Shown: in pieces, positions 62,306 to 64,000 of the stretch | Layout: every line of letters starts with the position of its first letter | How positions within the stretch are numbered: position 1 is the stretch's first letter | Translations under genes and position numbers: made by a program | Assembly (NCBI GenBank): GCA_017941085.1 | Contig: JAGAXF010000005.1 | Location: 58,026-122,025 of the forward strand | From: Bacillota bacterium | GTDB taxonomy: Bacteria; Bacillota; Clostridia; Peptostreptococcales; Anaerovoracaceae | Length of the DNA stretch: 64,000 nucleotides | Reading direction: 5' to 3' | Notes under the pieces: generated by a model | What the model saw: only the letters and a program-made list of their open reading frames with translations | Told to the model about the DNA's origin: nothing | The model's database searches: none

Positions 62306-64000
62306 CAGACCGTAGACAAAGCCCAAGTTTTAAAACTAAGCTTGGGCTTTTCTCGTGCAAATAAGGAAATTTTTTTCATTGAAGAAATTAGATTACTAAA
62401 AAAGTGTTTAAATTGTTCTCCATAAGGTCCAGTTTTAGGCCTCTTGCTAAGTATGTTTGCTAGCTTTTTCATGTTCATACAAGCGAAAGTTAGGCCAGCT
62501 TTCATGGCCATTTTTTCCTTACCTACTTGTTGAGTATAGCGCATAGCGTGATGCTCTTTTGCGGTTCCAAATATTCTCTCTATTGTCTCTTTTCGTTTAT
62601 CGTATAGTGCTTTTCCTTTTGGTGTGAGACGGATATCCTCTGCTGTGTCAATATAGTCTGCCCACACGTGCCGCACAATTGTCTTTTGACAGTTCTTGCT
62701 TTCAGTGCACTGCGCTATGTGTGGACAAGCTTCGCATATCTTCCGATTGCTTTTGTATTCTCGGTAACCGTCGCGATTAGTTGTGGAATACTTTAGAACT
62801 TGATCATTTGGGCAGATATAGCAATCGTAGTACTCATCATAGATAAAATCGTTCTTCCTGTAAAAGCCTTTCTTTGCGTTCCCTCTGGTATATGGAAATA
62901 TTGGCGTTACTCCATCATCTATTAGGAGTTTTGCTATTGGTGGATTCTTGTATCCTGCATCTAGCACCATATTTTCAGGTCCATACTTTCTGAGCTTTTC
63001 ATAAATATGGGGGAATGTTGTACTATCATGTTCATTTCCCGGATGTACAGTATAGCTCAGAATCCATCCATGCTTATCGCAAGCGGTCTCAATTCCATAA
63101 GCGAAAACTTCCTTATGCTCTCCCTTATGAAACCACCCACTTTCAGGGTCTGTAGTACTTTGCTTTTGCTCTTTCATTTTAGATTCAGATTGAGTACCAC
63201 TGCCATCTGGATCGTCATCTTTATCTTTCAGCGGTTTCTTTCCGTGAGTTTCTCTGTCTTTATCTATCTCTTCTTTTAGCTGTTGCTCATAGAACTTCGC
63301 AGCTTTCTTTGCAACAAGTATCTTCTTGGCTTTCTTCCGATTAGCAGCTGCTTTAACATGCGTAGCATCTACAAATATGGTATCGGTATCCACAAGCCCT
63401 TCTGTCATGCATCGGAAAAGTATCTTCTCAAATATCTGCTCAAATAAATCACTTCCCTCAAATCGTCTCTTGTAGTTCTTTCCGAATGTACTGAAGTGTG
63501 GAACCGGGTCATGAAAGCCAAGCCCTAAGAACCACCTGTAGGCCATATTAACCTCTATTTCTTTTATGGTTTGTCGCATACTCTTAATACCAAACATATA
63601 TTGAATGATTGGTATCTTGATTAGGGTAACAGGGTCTATGCTTGGTCTGCCATTATCTGGAGAATATCTATCCTCTACGAGTTCATATATGAATGAGAAA
63701 TCTATATGTGCATCGATCTTACGCAACAGATGATCCTCTGGAACAAGCTGATCAATGGATACCATTTCTATTTGTTCACCTTTATGTGATGATTTAGTAA
63801 TCATATTGTACCTCCTTATATGCTTTTATTATACCATAAAAAGAGGCTATATGCATTGAAATTTCAATGGTTTTATCAATTGTATCAGGTAATATAATAT
63901 GCCGTGTGTTTAATCTAAATCGCATCATCTCATCGGAGCATATTTGCAAAAAAAGACAAAGCCCCGACCTTTATGATCGAGACTTTGTCTACAGTCTGAA
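62304..64000. mobile_element. IS1182-family insertion sequence
   Basis: The element is bounded by TTCAGACCGTAGACAAAG (62304-62321) and the inverted copy CTTTGTCTACAGTCTGAA (63983-64000), which differ at one position, giving about 1697 bp with a single transposase gene. The right end coincides with the last base of the window, so the target duplication cannot be checked. Both ends carry subterminal hairpins: AAAGCCCAAG with CTTGGGCTTT at 62318-62350, and GACAAAG with CTTTGTC at 63954-63990. The transposase stop codon lies in the left inverted repeat. Confidence 0.85.
62305..63804 (-). CDS. IS1182 family transposase
   Basis: The 499-residue DDE-type transposase appears intact. N-terminal region: VSIDQLVPEDHLLRKID and PVTLIKIPIIQYMFGIKSMRQTIKEIEVN (in two parts). 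Catalytic-core segments: DTIFVDATHVKAAANR (Asp), MVLDAGYKNP (Asp) and KETIERIFGTAKEHHAMR (Glu). A Cys-rich insertion CYICPNDQVLKY...CEACPHIAQC may bind zinc. A promoter with TGGTATAAT (about 63829) and AAGGAGGTACAAT precede the ATG. The intact frame and inverted repeats suggest a recent, possibly active insertion. Confidence 0.93.
   Translation of the reverse strand: MITKSSHKGEQIEMVSIDQLVPEDHLLRKIDAHIDFSFIYELVEDRYSPDNGRPSIDPVTLIKIPIIQYMFGIKSMRQTIKEIEVNMAYRWFLGLGFHDPVPHFSTFGKNYKRRFEGSDLFEQIFEKILFRCMTEGLVDTDTIFVDATHVKAAANRKKAKKILVAKKAAKFYEQQLKEEIDKDRETHGKKPLKDKDDDPDGSGTQSESKMKEQKQSTTDPESGWFHKGEHKEVFAYGIETACDKHGWILSYTVHPGNEHDSTTFPHIYEKLRKYGPENMVLDAGYKNPPIAKLLIDDGVTPIFPYTRGNAKKGFYRKNDFIYDEYYDCYICPNDQVLKYSTTNRDGYREYKSNRKICEACPHIAQCTESKNCQKTIVRHVWADYIDTAEDIRLTPKGKALYDKRKETIERIFGTAKEHHAMRYTQQVGKEKMAMKAGLTFACMNMKKLANILSKRPKTGPYGEQFKHFFSNLISSMKKISLFAREKPKLSFKTWALSTV

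Noticed and set aside
1..64000. CRISPR arrays
   Set aside because: I saw no regularly spaced direct repeats with unique spacers of the right length, and no cas genes.

Overview
This window reads as chromosomal DNA of a Gram-positive anaerobe of the class Clostridia. Supporting signs are strong AGGAGG ribosome-binding sites, frequent TTG start codons, a tryptophan T-box, an energy-coupling factor (ECF) vitamin transporter, cell-wall-binding type 2 (CWB2) repeats, and surface proteins ending in APKTG-like sorting signals. I cannot name the genus from the sequence alone.

Region 1 (1-9265) looks accessory. It holds the 5' end of an alpha/beta hydrolase, a broken DUF4143 ATPase remnant preceded by decayed 33-bp repeats, a heavy-metal-associated (HMA) membrane protein, a large secreted lipase-like surface protein, and a double-GNAT acetyltransferase. 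The acetyltransferase lies behind a strong promoter and a structured leader. A second surface protein, an orphan AbrB-like protein, a small membrane protein and a VOC protein follow. The stretch 5507-9288 is bounded by two copies of the tmRNA 3' end, which suggests an old integration at ssrA.

Region 2 (9266-31180) is mostly housekeeping. The minus strand carries an rluD-like gene, lepB, smpB, a small ORF and ssrA. The plus strand carries an MltG-like protein, fba and pncB. Then come an unusual two-gene unit (membrane-anchored Hsp70-like ATPase plus a two-helix membrane protein), TraX, uvrA, an orphan LytS-type kinase, a peptidase-E-like protein that appears to lack its nucleophile, uvrB, a C39-like protein, a DUF362 protein, a Y-family polymerase with its small partner, and a DUF937 protein.

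Region 3 (31286-44646) has a minus-strand operon for N-acyl/D-amino acid or peptide breakdown and a repeat-rich LEA-like protein. It then holds the most interesting locus: adenylation enzyme, carrier protein, fold-III PLP decarboxylase, MBOAT acyltransferase and DltD-like protein. It resembles the D-alanylation (dlt) system but has a decarboxylase inserted, as if a decarboxylated aminoacyl group were made on the carrier and exported to the cell surface. A TGS-domain uridine-kinase-like protein and a small DUF3887-like protein follow.

Region 4 (44643-62270) contains exonuclease III, D-serine dehydratase, tRNA-Ala(CGC), a lipoprotein, a tryptophan T-box controlling a TrpB2-type enzyme, a CWB2-CHAP wall hydrolase, uppP, trmB, a complete ECF transporter (probably vitamin B6, judging by a divergent MocR/PdxR-like regulator), an ApbE/NusG_II/Gx set reminiscent of extracellular electron transfer loci, and an aminopeptidase P. 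An IS1182-family element (62304-64000) sits against the terminator hairpin of the last gene and its right inverted repeat ends exactly at the window edge.

Several genes have a TATAAT box 6-9 nt before the start codon and no Shine-Dalgarno sequence, which suggests leaderless mRNAs.
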